Below, piece after piece: positions 23,512 through 35,015 of a stretch of DNA of 64,000 nucleotides. Source of the stretch: Chamaecrista fasciculata (taxonomy: Eukaryota > Streptophyta > Magnoliopsida > Fabales > Fabaceae); contig QANZ01010003.1 of the NCBI GenBank assembly GCA_003254925.1, positions 62,001 through 126,000 of the forward strand, read 5' to 3'. Position numbers and translations under genes: made by a program. The notes under the pieces were generated by a model. That model was given only the letters and a program-made list of their open reading frames with translations. It did no database searches and was not told where the DNA came from. Positions within the stretch are counted from its first letter, which is position 1. Every line of letters begins with the position of its first letter.

Positions 23512-26353
23512 TAATTCTTGTTTGAATTCGCATCACCATTTTCATTAAATGCTCATTCAAGGGATGCAACTTTTACCCATTTACTTAGAAATCTTGTTTG
23601 CTTCATGGTTTAATTCCTTTTTTCCGTTGTCTTTTCTTTTTATTTCAATTTTGTTGCTGATTGCAGTATTAAGCTACCGCTATCTTCTGGGGTGTCGTCA
23701 AATCGATTCTTTGTTTAAAAAATTCTCATCTTCATCAGATGGGCCTTCTTCTACTGATCTGCATGGGAGAGTTGTTCCCATTGTGGACGGAAGCAACCAA
23801 GATAGTTCAAGAAATCTGGTTAGTGCGAGACAAGAAGTTGATGAAGTATGCCGGGTTTTGGGAGCTAATCCTTGGGGACCAGATATTGAGAATGCCCTCT
23901 CAGTGTTTGACGAAAAGCCTCAACCAGAAATAGTTGTTGGAGTATTAAGGAGGTTGAAAGATGTCAATAAGGCATTTCAATATTTTAGGTGGGTAGAGGG
24001 AAAAACTGAACAAGCACATTGTCCCGAAGCATACAACTCGCTGCTAATGGTTATGGCTAGGAGCAGTAACTTCAACTATTTGGAACAGATTCTTGAAGAA
24101 ATGAGTGTTGCTGGATTTGGTCCGACTAACCATACTTGTGTGGAGTTAGTTGCTGCCTCTGTCAAATCACAGAAGCTGAGAGAAGCTTATGGTATCATTG
24201 AAACAATGAGGAACTTCAAATTTCGCCCTGCTTTTTCGGCTTACACAACACTGATCGGTGCCCTCTCAGCCTCCCATGTTTGTCAATCTGACCTTATACT
24301 CGGTCTTTTTCGTCAAATGCAGGAGCTTGGTTATGAAGTAAGCGTACATTTGTTCACCACCCTTGTTCGTGTGTTTGCCAAGGAGGGTCGTTTTGATGCC
24401 GCACTTTCCTTATTGGATGAGATGAAGAGTAACTCAGTTAATGCTGACCTTGTCCTCTATAATGTATGTATAGATTGTTTTGGCAAAGTTGGTAAGGTGG
24501 ATATGGCCTGGAAATTCTTCCACGAAATAAAAGCACATGGGTTAATGCCTGATGATGTGACATATACGAGCATGATAGGGGTTCTTTGTAAGGCTGAGAG
24601 GTTGGAAGAAGCTGTTGAATTGTTTGAGCAAATGGATCTAAGCCGGAATGTACCGTGTGTTTATGCTTATAATACCATGATTATGGGTTATGGTTCCGTT
24701 GGAAAGTTTGATGAAGCTTACAGTTTGCTTGAGAGGCAAAAGAGAAAGGGATGTATCCCTGGTGTAATTGCCTACAATAGTATCCTTACTTGCCTAGGGA
24801 AAAAGGGTAAAATAGAGGAAGCATTGAGGATCTTTGAAGACATGAATAAAGATGCGTCGCCCAATCTTACAACCTACAATACTTTAATTGACATGCTTTG
24901 TAGGGCTGGAAAAGTTGAGGCTGCCATGGATCTTCAGAATACCATGAAAGAAGCTGGTTTGTTTCCTAATATCATGACTGTAAACATAATGATTGATCGA
25001 TTATGCAAAGCTCAAAAACTTGATGAAGCTTGTTCAATATTTATAGAATTGGATCATAAAGTTTGCACACCTAATGCAGCCACATTTTGTTCTCTTATTG
25101 ATGGCTTGGGCAGGCAGGGCAGAGTTAATGATGCCTACAAGCTGTATGAACAGATGTTAGATTCGGGTCAAATTCCAAATGCTGTAGTGTATACATCCCT
25201 TATTACTAATTTCTTCAAATGTGGTAGAAAGGGGGATGCTCACAAAATTTACAAAGAGATGTTCCATAGTGGCTGTTCTCCTGACCTGGTGCTCCTAAAT
25301 ACTTATATGGATTGTGTTCTCAAATCTGGTGACATTGAGAAAGGGAGGGCTTTATTCGAAGAAATCAAGGCTCAAGGGTTGGTTCCCGATGTTCGGAGCT
25401 ATTCAATTTTAATTCATGGCCTTGTTAAAGCAGGTTTTGCAAAACAAACATATAAGTTGTTTTATGAGATGAAGGAGCAAGGACTTCATCTGGATACTCG
25501 TGCTTACAACGCTGTTATTCATGGATTCTGCAAGGCTGGAAAGGTAGATAAAGCTTACCAACTCCTGGAGGAAATGAAGACGAAAGGTTTCCAACCTACA
25601 GTTGTAACTTATGGTTCTGTCATTGATGGACTTTCTAAGATAGACAGGCTTGATGAAGCATATATGCTGTTTGAAGAAGCAAAGTCAAAAGGCGTTGATG
25701 TTAATGTTGTCATCTATAGCAGCCTTATTGATGGGTTTGGGAAGGTGGGAAGGATTGATGAAGCATATTTAATTATGGAGGAATTGATGCAAAAAGGTCT
25801 GACCCCTAATATATATACATGGAATTGCTTACTTGATGCATTGGTAAAAGCTGAGGAAATTAATGAAGCTCTTGTCTGTTTTCAATCCATGAAAGACTTG
25901 AAATGTGCTCCAAATGAATTTACCTACACAATTATGATAAATGGTCTTTGCAAGGTTAGAAAATTTAATAAGGCCTTTGTGTTCTGGCAAGAGATGAAGA
26001 AGAACGGGTTAAAGCCCAATACTGTTACCTACACCAACATGATATCAGGACTTGCAAAGGCTGGAAACGTCTATGAGGCTATGGATCTCTTCGGGAGATT
26101 CAAGGCAAGTGGGGGCATACCTGATTCAGCTTGTTATAATGCTATGATTGAAGGCTTAAGCAATTGCAATAAAGCAATGGATGCATATGAACTTTTTGAG
26201 GAGACTCGGCTGAAAGGTTGTCGTATAAATAGCAAGACTTGTGTTGTTCTATTAGATGCATTGCATAAAGCTGATTGCCTGGAGCAGGCAGCAATTGTTG
26301 GGGCTGTCTTGAGGGAAATTGCAAAGTCCCAGCACGCCACAAGATTACATTGA
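23486..26353 (+). CDS. P-class pentatricopeptide repeat protein (At3g06920 orthologue)
   Basis: Two exons are read: a 25-bp start exon (23486-23510, MKTLLKCQ) and 23667-26353, joined in frame at a GTAATT donor and a TTGCAG acceptor. This gives about 903 residues. After a Ser-rich, basic N-terminus that suits organelle targeting, the body is a chain of 20 or more 35-residue PPR motifs (typical line: YTSMIGVLCKAERLEEAVEL). It ends ALHKADCLEQAAIVGAVLRE-x(2)-KSQHATRL. It lacks E/DYW tails, so a role in organelle RNA stability, splicing or translation rather than editing is likely. The long form starting at 23549 reads through the intron with a membrane-like stretch and is considered less likely. 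The match to legume At3g06920 orthologues is from memory. Confidence 0.9.
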
Positions 26354-27637
26354 AAACAGAATGTCCACATTGTATTGGTTTTGAAAGAATAGAAGTTTTA
26401 CTTTTGGACCGAAATAAATGACAATTTTGTGAGTAACATGCTTTGATTTCCCTTCTATTGGCTGTCCAGGCAAATTGTGAGAGGTAGGGAGATATTTTTT
26501 TTCCTCCTTCCTCCTCAATGTAATGATTAGGCTGATGGTCCCACCTGCAGAGGTAACTCTTTCAATTTCAGGTTTAAGATTATTTGACTACTAGCATCTG
26601 TAGAAGTTTTATTGGCATCCTGGTTTAACTCTTAAGAATGTGAAATCCAAATGGAATATTCTGTTTTTAACTTTGGATTATTTGACTTTGTTGTCGTCCT
26701 CTTTCACGCAGGTTCGTTCTTCACATCTCAGCCTCTATGCTCTCGAACAGGTATGCATCTGATCGAATCATACTCTGTTTTTTTTTGTTGTATATATGGA
26801 CCTGTAAATAGGTTAATTGGGCTTGATTTTAGAGAGGTTGCTATCATGGTGGCTTTGGCTCGTTTAACCATGTTTTCGACTGGATGGATGCTTATATTGA
26901 CCAAAATAAAATAACATGAATCCTAAATTATGATTTTAGGTGAGCCCTTTAGGTTGTGAAATATTTATTGATAGGGTAGAAGGGGGCGTTAGATCCCAGG
27001 AATTGTTTGGTCAAACATGTGTGCATGCTAAGATTATGCTCTTCACATTCTCATATTGCTCACATTGAAACTCCTTAAGTTCACCAGCTTTGTTGGTCCT
27101 TCACAATTTTAATTGTACTCAAAACTGTCACTGTCATATATAGGTTCTGTATTAAAATTTTTAACTTTGTGGTTTCTAAGTTATTAGCTTTAAATTGCTG
27201 CAACCGTTTGAGAGATCACTTCATTTTGTAATTTAAGTTGTGGCTAAGTTGTATAATTTTGACCTCAAAATTGGTCAACGTCCAATCATAGTACCAAGAC
27301 TTTACAGTCCAGTATTGATTCTTTATCTATTTGTGTTACATACCTGAAACTGATATAGCTTGTTAAAAATTTGTTGTTATTGATGCCATGAGGATTTTTA
27401 AAACAATCAAAGCTATCCAGCAATCCATCATCTCTAAAAATCCATGTTTGTTTTGATTTTAATCTGTATCATCAATATTTGTATATGTATTATTGATGTG
27501 CTCTAACCATGTCTCTCTGAAAGTTATGAATTTATGCTAAACTATGCTTGTTGGGTTGCAGAAATCAAGCAAACAAGTTCAAGAAACAATCACAAATTTT
27601 ATACCAGAGGTAATTCCCATATTTACATGCTCTTGCT
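26354..27637. other. 3' flank of the PPR gene
   Basis: Probable 3' UTR plus spacer. One exon-like segment with a good acceptor and donor (27562-27609, 'ttgcag...ccagag gtaatt') lies just before the Pack-MULE and might be a UTR exon. The open stretch at 27534-27902 crosses into the TE and is not a gene. Confidence 0.4.
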
Positions 27638-27646
27638 TAATTTTAA

Positions 27647-29682
27647 GGGTAAATTGCAGTTTAGTACCCTGTGGTTAGGGGCGGTTCCACTTTGGTACCC
27701 TGAAAGAAAAATTTTTGCAGTTTGGTGCCCCGTGGTTTGCTCCGTTAGCGAATTAGTCCCCTGTGCTTTATTTCCGTTAGGATTTAACGGCAAATGTAAT
27801 TGTGACCACCTTAAAATGTCAAAAACCTCCCAACAAGTCTTCTCTTATGCGTTTAAGTCCTTTCCCTTTACTAAAAGGGATCAAAACATAAAGAAAACAT
27901 AAACTAAAGGGTACATTATAATAAGACCAAAATATAAGGAAAAATAAATAAATTAAGACTTAAAACAATTTTAGCCCCAAAAAAAACCCAGCCACTCCAC
28001 AAGTCAAATGTGTATTGTTCATGCCATCCATGGGAATGGGATGTTCGCATTTTGAAAGTCGTTGTTCATCTTCATCATTGCTCTGAGAGTCTCACTACTC
28101 TCAACCTTCTTCTCCAATGTCCATCCTCTTTATTTTCTTCTTCTTCTTCTTCGGTTTTCCCTTTCTTTTTCTGCCAACGACACAAATCTCACCGCTCCTT
28201 GTCCTCTCAACTTCACCGTGCTCTCCGTCGTGAGCGGCGGCGCTTCTCCCTCCTTTGATTTATCCACCATCTGCCAGTACACGAGCCAAGCCCTCTGTCT
28301 TTTGGATTCCGACTACCTCCGCCGCACCGGATTCTTCCTCCATCCGCTTAACTCCTCCGAGGCGTTTCTGTCGATTTACGCCGCTGCCTTCGCCAATCAG
28401 GGCGGACCCACCGACAGAGGCACCGCCAATTGCTTGTTCTCTCTCGGTCCCAATTTCAAAGCATCCAACGGTAAGAAACAAACGATTCTTATTGCGGTTG
28501 TTGTGATTGTTTTTGTTTTGGTCTTGGTTTTGGTGATTGTTGGCCTATGGGGTTATCGGAGATTCTTGAGAAACAAGAACGAGGGCATGAGCAAGAGTAT
28601 TAGTAAATCTGAGATGCGTGTGATTTCTTCGTTGGATTTGATTAACGATAGCACCAGTTTGATTAGGTTTACATTTGATGATATAAGCACCACTTTGTTC
28701 TTGTTGTGCATTTGAAGAAGGAGGTGCCGAGATCGAGGAACGAAGATGAAGAAGACGAGGAAGAAGAAGAAGAGTGGCTCAGTTTCTTTTTTTTCTTTTG
28801 GCTAAAATTGTTTTAAGTTCTAATTTATTTATTTTTTCTTATATTTTGATCCTATTATATAAAGAAAGGACCTTAATTAAAAAATTAAAACTTTTATGGA
28901 ATTTAAACCAATTTTTTCCTTTTATTTAACAGAAAAATTAGATGAAAATTGGAGAGGAACTAAGGATAGAAATTTTTAGAAACTTGAGGGACCAAAATGA
29001 AACTTTGAACAAATTTGAGGGACTAAAATAAGACTTTAACTTAGATTTTTTTTATAAAATTACTATTATACCCTCATTGATGTGACATTAAGGGTGTTAT
29101 TTGCACCTAATTGAAAATTCAAAGGTCCTATTTGCACAAATTGAAAACTCAGAGGTGTTATGTGCACCCAACCTAAAACTCAGGAGGTGTCTGTGTATTT
29201 TGGCCCTTTTTTTTGTGATAAATCATAGATGCTCATTTGTCTTTTGAGGTTCTAAGGACTATTTTGATAAAGATCATAAACTTTTGAGATTAAAGTGTAA
29301 TTAAATCAGGACCTATTCAAAAGAAATCTTATGAAAAGGAGAAAATTCTGTAATATTAGAATTCTAAAGACCCTTTTATAATTAATTTCAACTCAACAGT
29401 AAAGTTACATAATGTACCCTTTAGTTTCTGTTTTCTTTATGTTTTGATCCCTTTTAGTAAAGGGAAAGGACTTAAACGCCTAAGAGAAGACTTGTTGGGA
29501 GGTTTTTGACATTTTAAGGTAGTCACAATCACATTTGCCGTCAAAATCCTAACGGAAATAAAGCACAGGGGACCAATTCGCTAACGGAGCAAACCATGGG
29601 GCACCAAACTGCAAAAATTTTTCTTTCAGGGTACCAAAGTGGAACCGCCCCTAACCACAGGGTACCAAACTGCAATTTACCC
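27647..29682. mobile_element. Pack-MULE carrying a receptor-kinase fragment
   Basis: Long inverted repeats of about 275 bp (27647-27921 and 29408-29682) start GGGTAAATTGCAGTTTGGTA-like and mirror each other with few differences. Perfect 9-bp target duplications TAATTTTAA lie at 27638-27646 and 29683-29691. The interior has no transposase but holds a GC-richer host-derived coding fragment (28062-28715). This is the defining structure of a Pack-MULE. Confidence 0.93.
28062..28715 (+). pseudogene. Captured RKF3-like receptor kinase fragment (ectodomain to juxtamembrane)
   Basis: 217 codons stay open. In order: a hydrophobic signal-like start, the block NLTAPCPLNFTVLSVVSG, Cys-containing text (STICQYTSQALCLLDSDYLR) typical of the SPARK-type ectodomain of RKF3-like kinases, a membrane helix (about residues 146-166: ILIAVVVIVFVLVLVLVIVG), and a basic juxtamembrane with TSLIRFTFDDI. 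It stops exactly where the kinase domain would begin, and the ectodomain is shorter than in the family, so pieces seem joined. The kinase domain is absent. As part of a Pack-MULE it is most likely non-functional, though a membrane decoy product is conceivable. Confidence 0.75.
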
Positions 29683-29691
29683 TAATTTTAA

Positions 29692-31762
29692 TGATATTTT
29701 GCTTAGTTCCTTTTCATTTCTTTTTTTATTTGTTTATTATTTGTGTAATTTTGCTTGATGGTGAGTGTGGCCTCTTTGAGTTGGAATTTGATTCATGTTT
29801 GTTGCTTGTATCAAAGGAGGATAGCTAGTTAAGTTTGAACTCAAATTTTCATGTTTAAACTTGGCCTCCAGGTGTTTGATTTTTTGCCTCAGAAGTTTGT
29901 TCTATCTGGCCAAAAATAAAAAAAAAACGTTTGTTCTACAATTTATGGTCCTTTGGATCCTTTTTTTTTTGGGAAGTTCACCATCACCAATGCTATTACC
30001 TCTCTTTTGATTTTTCTTTTCATATAAATTTTGCAACTCAATTTGGTGTTTGGACTTGGTAGTTTAAGATGCTTTCGCAATTAGATGGTGTTTATTTGGG
30101 GGGATTGGGGTAGCTCTTTATTTCAGAATCATCTAAAGTGACTTTAACAAGCATGAAAATCTAAGAGTCCCATCTTTTATATATATATATATTGAAGTGA
30201 TTTTAAAGTGATCTATCTCATTTTTCAGATCACCCAATCCAATCATCACCACTGACGGGATATGGTAATGTCATTTCTTTCTCACTCTTTTCCTTGGTTA
30301 CCATATTATGGTCCGATCTCAACTCTATTCAGTTGCAGTATGCTCTTGCTCATTTGTACCTCCACTTTTCTCATGCTGCAGTTGCCCAATATCCCCAAAC
30401 AGAGTAAATTGGGTATATTTGCCGTTTCTTCTACTACCTTACCAATTCTCCATCATATCATGGACATAATAGTAAAATGGAGTTCAAGATTATGTGTACT
30501 AAAAACAATCAATTTAGAAGTGTCAACACCTTCACTTACATCTTTGGATAGGATCCTATCGACCTCAAAATTCAGTTCATGGTTGACGGTGGCAAGTTTC
30601 ATGGAGAAAAATTGCAACATGTATTCTAGTAAGTTGAGAGGAAACATGAACATAGTTAATTTATCATAACTCATGAGAATTGTTAGTAGCCCTCTTGTTT
30701 ACTGACGTCAAATCTTTTATAATGATGTGCAAGATGGCTAAATGATTTCAATTTCTGGTAAATGATTTGTAAAGCATGTGCACAGTGGAAATCAGACCAT
30801 CATTTAACTCATCAAGTAATAGAATACTTAGATATGGTGTATTTTCTTAACAATGCAGAATCAGTCCTTTCTCAAATTTTAGAACAGCATACCAAAAGTT
30901 ATATTACAATTTTTGTTGTGTATTGATGTTTAATAATGTAAGCCCTTTCTCATATTTGGTTTAATTACTCCTATAAATAAATCAAGGATGTGAGTATATG
31001 ATGGATGCTTCTAGAATTTCATAAGTGAACTGAAAATTTTGGTAAGTTAATCGCTCTTTGGTTGATAAAATGAAACATGATATCTTTCTTGTCCTGTACA
31101 TTTCCCAATTTTGTTATGGATGACACCGTGTGGAAAATATTTTGTGGTGCAAGACTGCTATTTTGAGCATGACTTCATTTGAGTTTATTTTATTTCTTTG
31201 ATACATTTACTGTTGTTACAAGTTTATATCATGATTTTCTATTGGTGGTTATGTTGTTCTCTATATTCTTCATTATCAATTATTATATATATGTGTGTGC
31301 CTTTTTACATTTAAGTGTGTCAAGGCCCTTAAATTAAGCAGTTACATAATTCACATTTGTGTTTCATTTTTGCAGCTTTGATGAGGAAAGAATTCGTGTT
31401 TTTGGATCCTTACTTTAGAATGAGACTAGCAACATTCATTGGCTAGATAAGAACTTGGTAGACATTCTCCCAAAATGACAGGTTTTTGTTTTTAAATTAT
31501 TTTTCCCAGAGAAACAAAGAACCAAAGAGAACACTTGAAGTTGAAAGTGTCGCTCGAATCCTTTTTTTGTGTTGTACTTTGTGTACGTTCTCAGGTAGCC
31601 TTCAATACTTTCAATAAGAAACATGATTATGCATTAAATTTCAAGAAATTTTATTATGATTGGTACAATGACGCCTTTCCTGTTTCTTGTCTTGTGAGTT
31701 GATAGTTAGTATATTATTTAATCATTCAACGTGTCCTTATAAAAACAACTTGTGCTATTGAG
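29692..31762. other. Spacer
   Basis: No supported gene. 30262-30669 is open for 135 codons but has no motif and a composition like the flanks. A (TA)n run lies near 30179-30191. Two exon-like segments (ending 30263 and starting 31378) are too weak to call. Confidence 0.4.
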
Positions 31763-31930
31763 GGTGAGCCTTGGCGCAACGGTAAGGTTACTACCTGGTG
31801 ACCAAGAGGTCACGGGTTCAAATTTTGGAAATAACCTCTCTGCAAATGCAAAGCAGGGGTAAGGTCGCATATATCTTGACCCTTTTCAGACCTCACCTAG
31901 TGGGAACCTCGTGCACTGGGCCGCCCTTTT
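31763..31930 (+). mobile_element. Au-type SINE
   Basis: The head GGTGAGCCTTGGCGCAACGG, the B box GGTCACGGGTTCAAAT, the middle 'gcaggggtaaggtcgc' and the end CACTGGGCCGCCCTTTT match the widespread plant Au SINE as remembered. It is tRNA-derived with an internal RNA polymerase III promoter and a short T-run end. Target duplications are not clear. Confidence 0.85.
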
Positions 31931-34903
31931 ATTGTAGTGGAATCGGTACATGAACAAGAGACTTTGAAAGTCGTACTACTTTAATTGGCCTCTTCACTTC
32001 CCTTAGATCCTCTATCTCTCTGCTGCCTTATTGCAAACATTGCCATGTCATTTGTTTGATTTTGTAATACTGGACGTTGTTTTACTGTGTCTTCTATTCA
32101 TTGGTCCCGTGTTCTCACTTTTCTTTTTTGCCAGAATGGATAAAACACCTATCGCGAGTGTTCTCACTTAAATAAAGGCCTTTTCTTATTAACTTAATTG
32201 TTATGTTACTATAGATCAATTGATAAATAAAAATTAAATATATAAAATAATATTTCAATAAAAAAGTTATATAAAATTGTGCATTTTAAAATTGCAACGG
32301 TTGAAGAAGTTGGCTAAAATTGATTTTACAACAGTTTTAAGATGTAACAAAAACAATATTAAGTGTTGCCTGTATTGGGATTAAGTGTTGCAGCTACTAA
32401 ATTGTAACGGTCCTAAAATGTTGACTTTTGCAGCATTTAAAACTGTTCCAAAATGCTTTTTGAAGGATGAGATGATTTTCTTTTTTAAATAAATCTTTCA
32501 GAAATTCCAAAAAAAAAATATTTTCTTCTCTAAATAATAGTTTCAAAATTGAAAATGTTTTCTAGTTAAAAAAATTGTTTTATTTTTTAAGAAAATGTTT
32601 ACAAAATATTTTTAAAACTCAGTGTTAACTTCTTTTTACACCAGATTTGTTGAATTTCAATTGGGACACCACCTCTATCATTTTTAGAATATAAATACAT
32701 ACAACCCCAAATTAAAATCATGAATAAATTGTTGACTCATTTTCCTCAAATTATCACTTTACACTTTTTGATTTAAGTTTTATAGGTATTTCAAAGAGAC
32801 CACCCTCTATGAGTTACTCATACAGACACCAAAAGCAGTCATCTATTCTAGGCAGGATCTTCAAGATAAGCTAGGTAAAGTTCTCTTGCCCACTTACTTA
32901 GTTTAACAAAATTAAATTTGATTCCTCTTTTAATTGAAGAAAAAATGTTGGAAATATATATATTTATGGATTGGAGAAAACGGTTTGTAAAGTTTGCACC
33001 ATATTGTGTTTTCTCTTTCTTTCTGGGTTTAATTATATTGTTTTATGCTGAATATTTGTTTTTTTGCCATATACCTCCTTAAAGAAAAGTGATTTATAAT
33101 AATCACTTTACAAAAGCAAAACCAACCCGTGCTTCCCAGCTGTACTCATGTTTATGGTTATATGCATCACTTTTATAGCTTTTCTAACAAATTTCTTCTA
33201 TTCCTTTTTCTCCTTTTTCATCTTGCCTTTTAATTAATTTCTTTGCCTCATTAAGTAGTACATACTATATCTATTACGCTTTCTATTAAAAGTTTTTTTT
33301 TTACAGATATTTATTTTCGGAAAATAATATTATTTAAGATCCTGTTAAACATTATATATCGACCTATCTTTTAATGAAAATTCAAATATGTATCCCTTGT
33401 TACATTTTTTCTAATCAGTTTGTTAAGGGTAAGTGCTAATAAATATTATTGTACTCCAAAAATTAATAGAGTAAAAAAAATTTGAGCATCATAAATATTT
33501 TAGTTGTTGAAAAAGTATCAGTTTTATTAATTTTTCAATTTTTAAATACCAGTGTCTGATTAAGAAAGCCATCTTTCTTCATAAGAAAACCCCTATTTAT
33601 TAACTTCACTTTTCTCAGTCTTTTTATTAGCTGTCTAATTAATTTCATCTTGACCAAAACGTCTGCCTGTGAAGGATTCCAACCAAAATGGGGAAAAAAG
33701 AGAGAGTAAGTTCTACATTTTAACATTAAAATTTAAAACTATAAAAGTATTTTATTTTTCACTTAATTTCTTTTTAATATTTTATTTTATAAATTATTAT
33801 AATTAACCATTTAATTTTAATTTCTTTAGTATTTTAATATAATAATAATTTATTTTTTATTTACATATTAATTAATATTATATTTTTATTATTAAAAATA
33901 ATTTATATCTCTCTTATTAAAAAAATTAATTATATAAATACAAAAATAGATTCAATAAACATATTTAAAAAATGATTTTAAATAATAGTTCATGATTACT
34001 TTGGACAACTTGGAATCTTTTCAATTTTTATTTTCTATTAGGGATGATGTATCAAATGGTAAAAATTGAGTGACTCAAAAGTCATTTTTTTTAAAAAAAA
34101 TGACTTTTGGAAAAATTGAATAATTACGGTATACACGATGATGACTGTTACTTTAATCCATAGATCAAATTATTTCACAATTTCAATATTACATGAACCA
34201 ACAAACTTGTCCTTTTTTTTAGCGACTAATTCATTAAGTCGATACAAAATTAAGAACCAAAAAATAAATGTTGTCTAAATTTTATTTGGACAATATTAGG
34301 TAATGATAATCATATCATCTATATTTATTAAGTAAAATAATTCATCGATTATTTAAAAAGCTACAAAATATAACATTTTTTAATAATAACTATTTCCAAA
34401 TTCCAATGCAAAAATTCCACTAAAATTATAATCAATTTTTCAAAAATCTAACTCAATCAACTCAGATTATTCACAAATAAAAAAAAGTCAAAAAGAAATT
34501 TTTTCTTTAATTTCTATCCTTATACAATTTATAAATTTTCATACAATTCTATTTACCAACCACAATCATTAGATACTCACTTAAATAATTTCACACCTAA
34601 AAACCTCTTTCCATAACAATGCATCCAAATAACATTTCCACTTATAATATAATTTTTCATAATCTAATTAAATTATAATCTAATTATAATTGTAACCAAA
34701 CAAAAATAGTTAAGTTAATATTATCATTATGTGTCATACTGTCATTACTCATTGTGATAACTTCTGCAATATAATATCTTTGAATTAAACTCATGTAATT
34801 AAGTTTTTGTCTATTAAAAAATTAATTTGACCTTATTAATTGATCTGCACCTCTTAAAAACAGAATTAAAGGTAATGCACAGTTACAACCATCAACCACT
34901 AAA
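31931..34903. other. AT-rich spacer upstream of QRT3-like B
   Basis: Very AT-rich with no supported gene. Some sequence around 32270-32460 (recurring 'gttgcag', 'aacggt', 'ttaagtgttg') looks like worn transposon interior. 33730-34130 is almost pure A/T. Confidence 0.4.
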
Positions 34904-34909
34904 TATATA
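34904..34909 (+). promoter_or_regulatory. TATA box of QRT3-like B
   Basis: TATATA within CTAAATATATAG, about 110 bp before the ATG at 35016. C/T-rich leader sequence lies between. Confidence 0.5.
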
Positions 34910-35015
34910 GTTGAGTCGTCGTCCTCCATTGATGCCTATCCTCTAATTTCTATCTCCAATCTCATTCTTCTCCTTCATCAATCACTCACTTCTCAAAAAA
35001 ATCCCAAAGTCCACA

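Noticed and set aside
23549-23666. PPR start at the first in-frame ATG (23549) with a membrane segment
   Set aside because: The segment is T-rich, ends in a TTGCAG acceptor and resembles an intron. The 23486 mini-exon joins in frame and gives an organelle-type N-terminus.
30262-30669. 135-codon open stretch
   Set aside because: No family motif, no splice context and a composition like the surrounding spacer.
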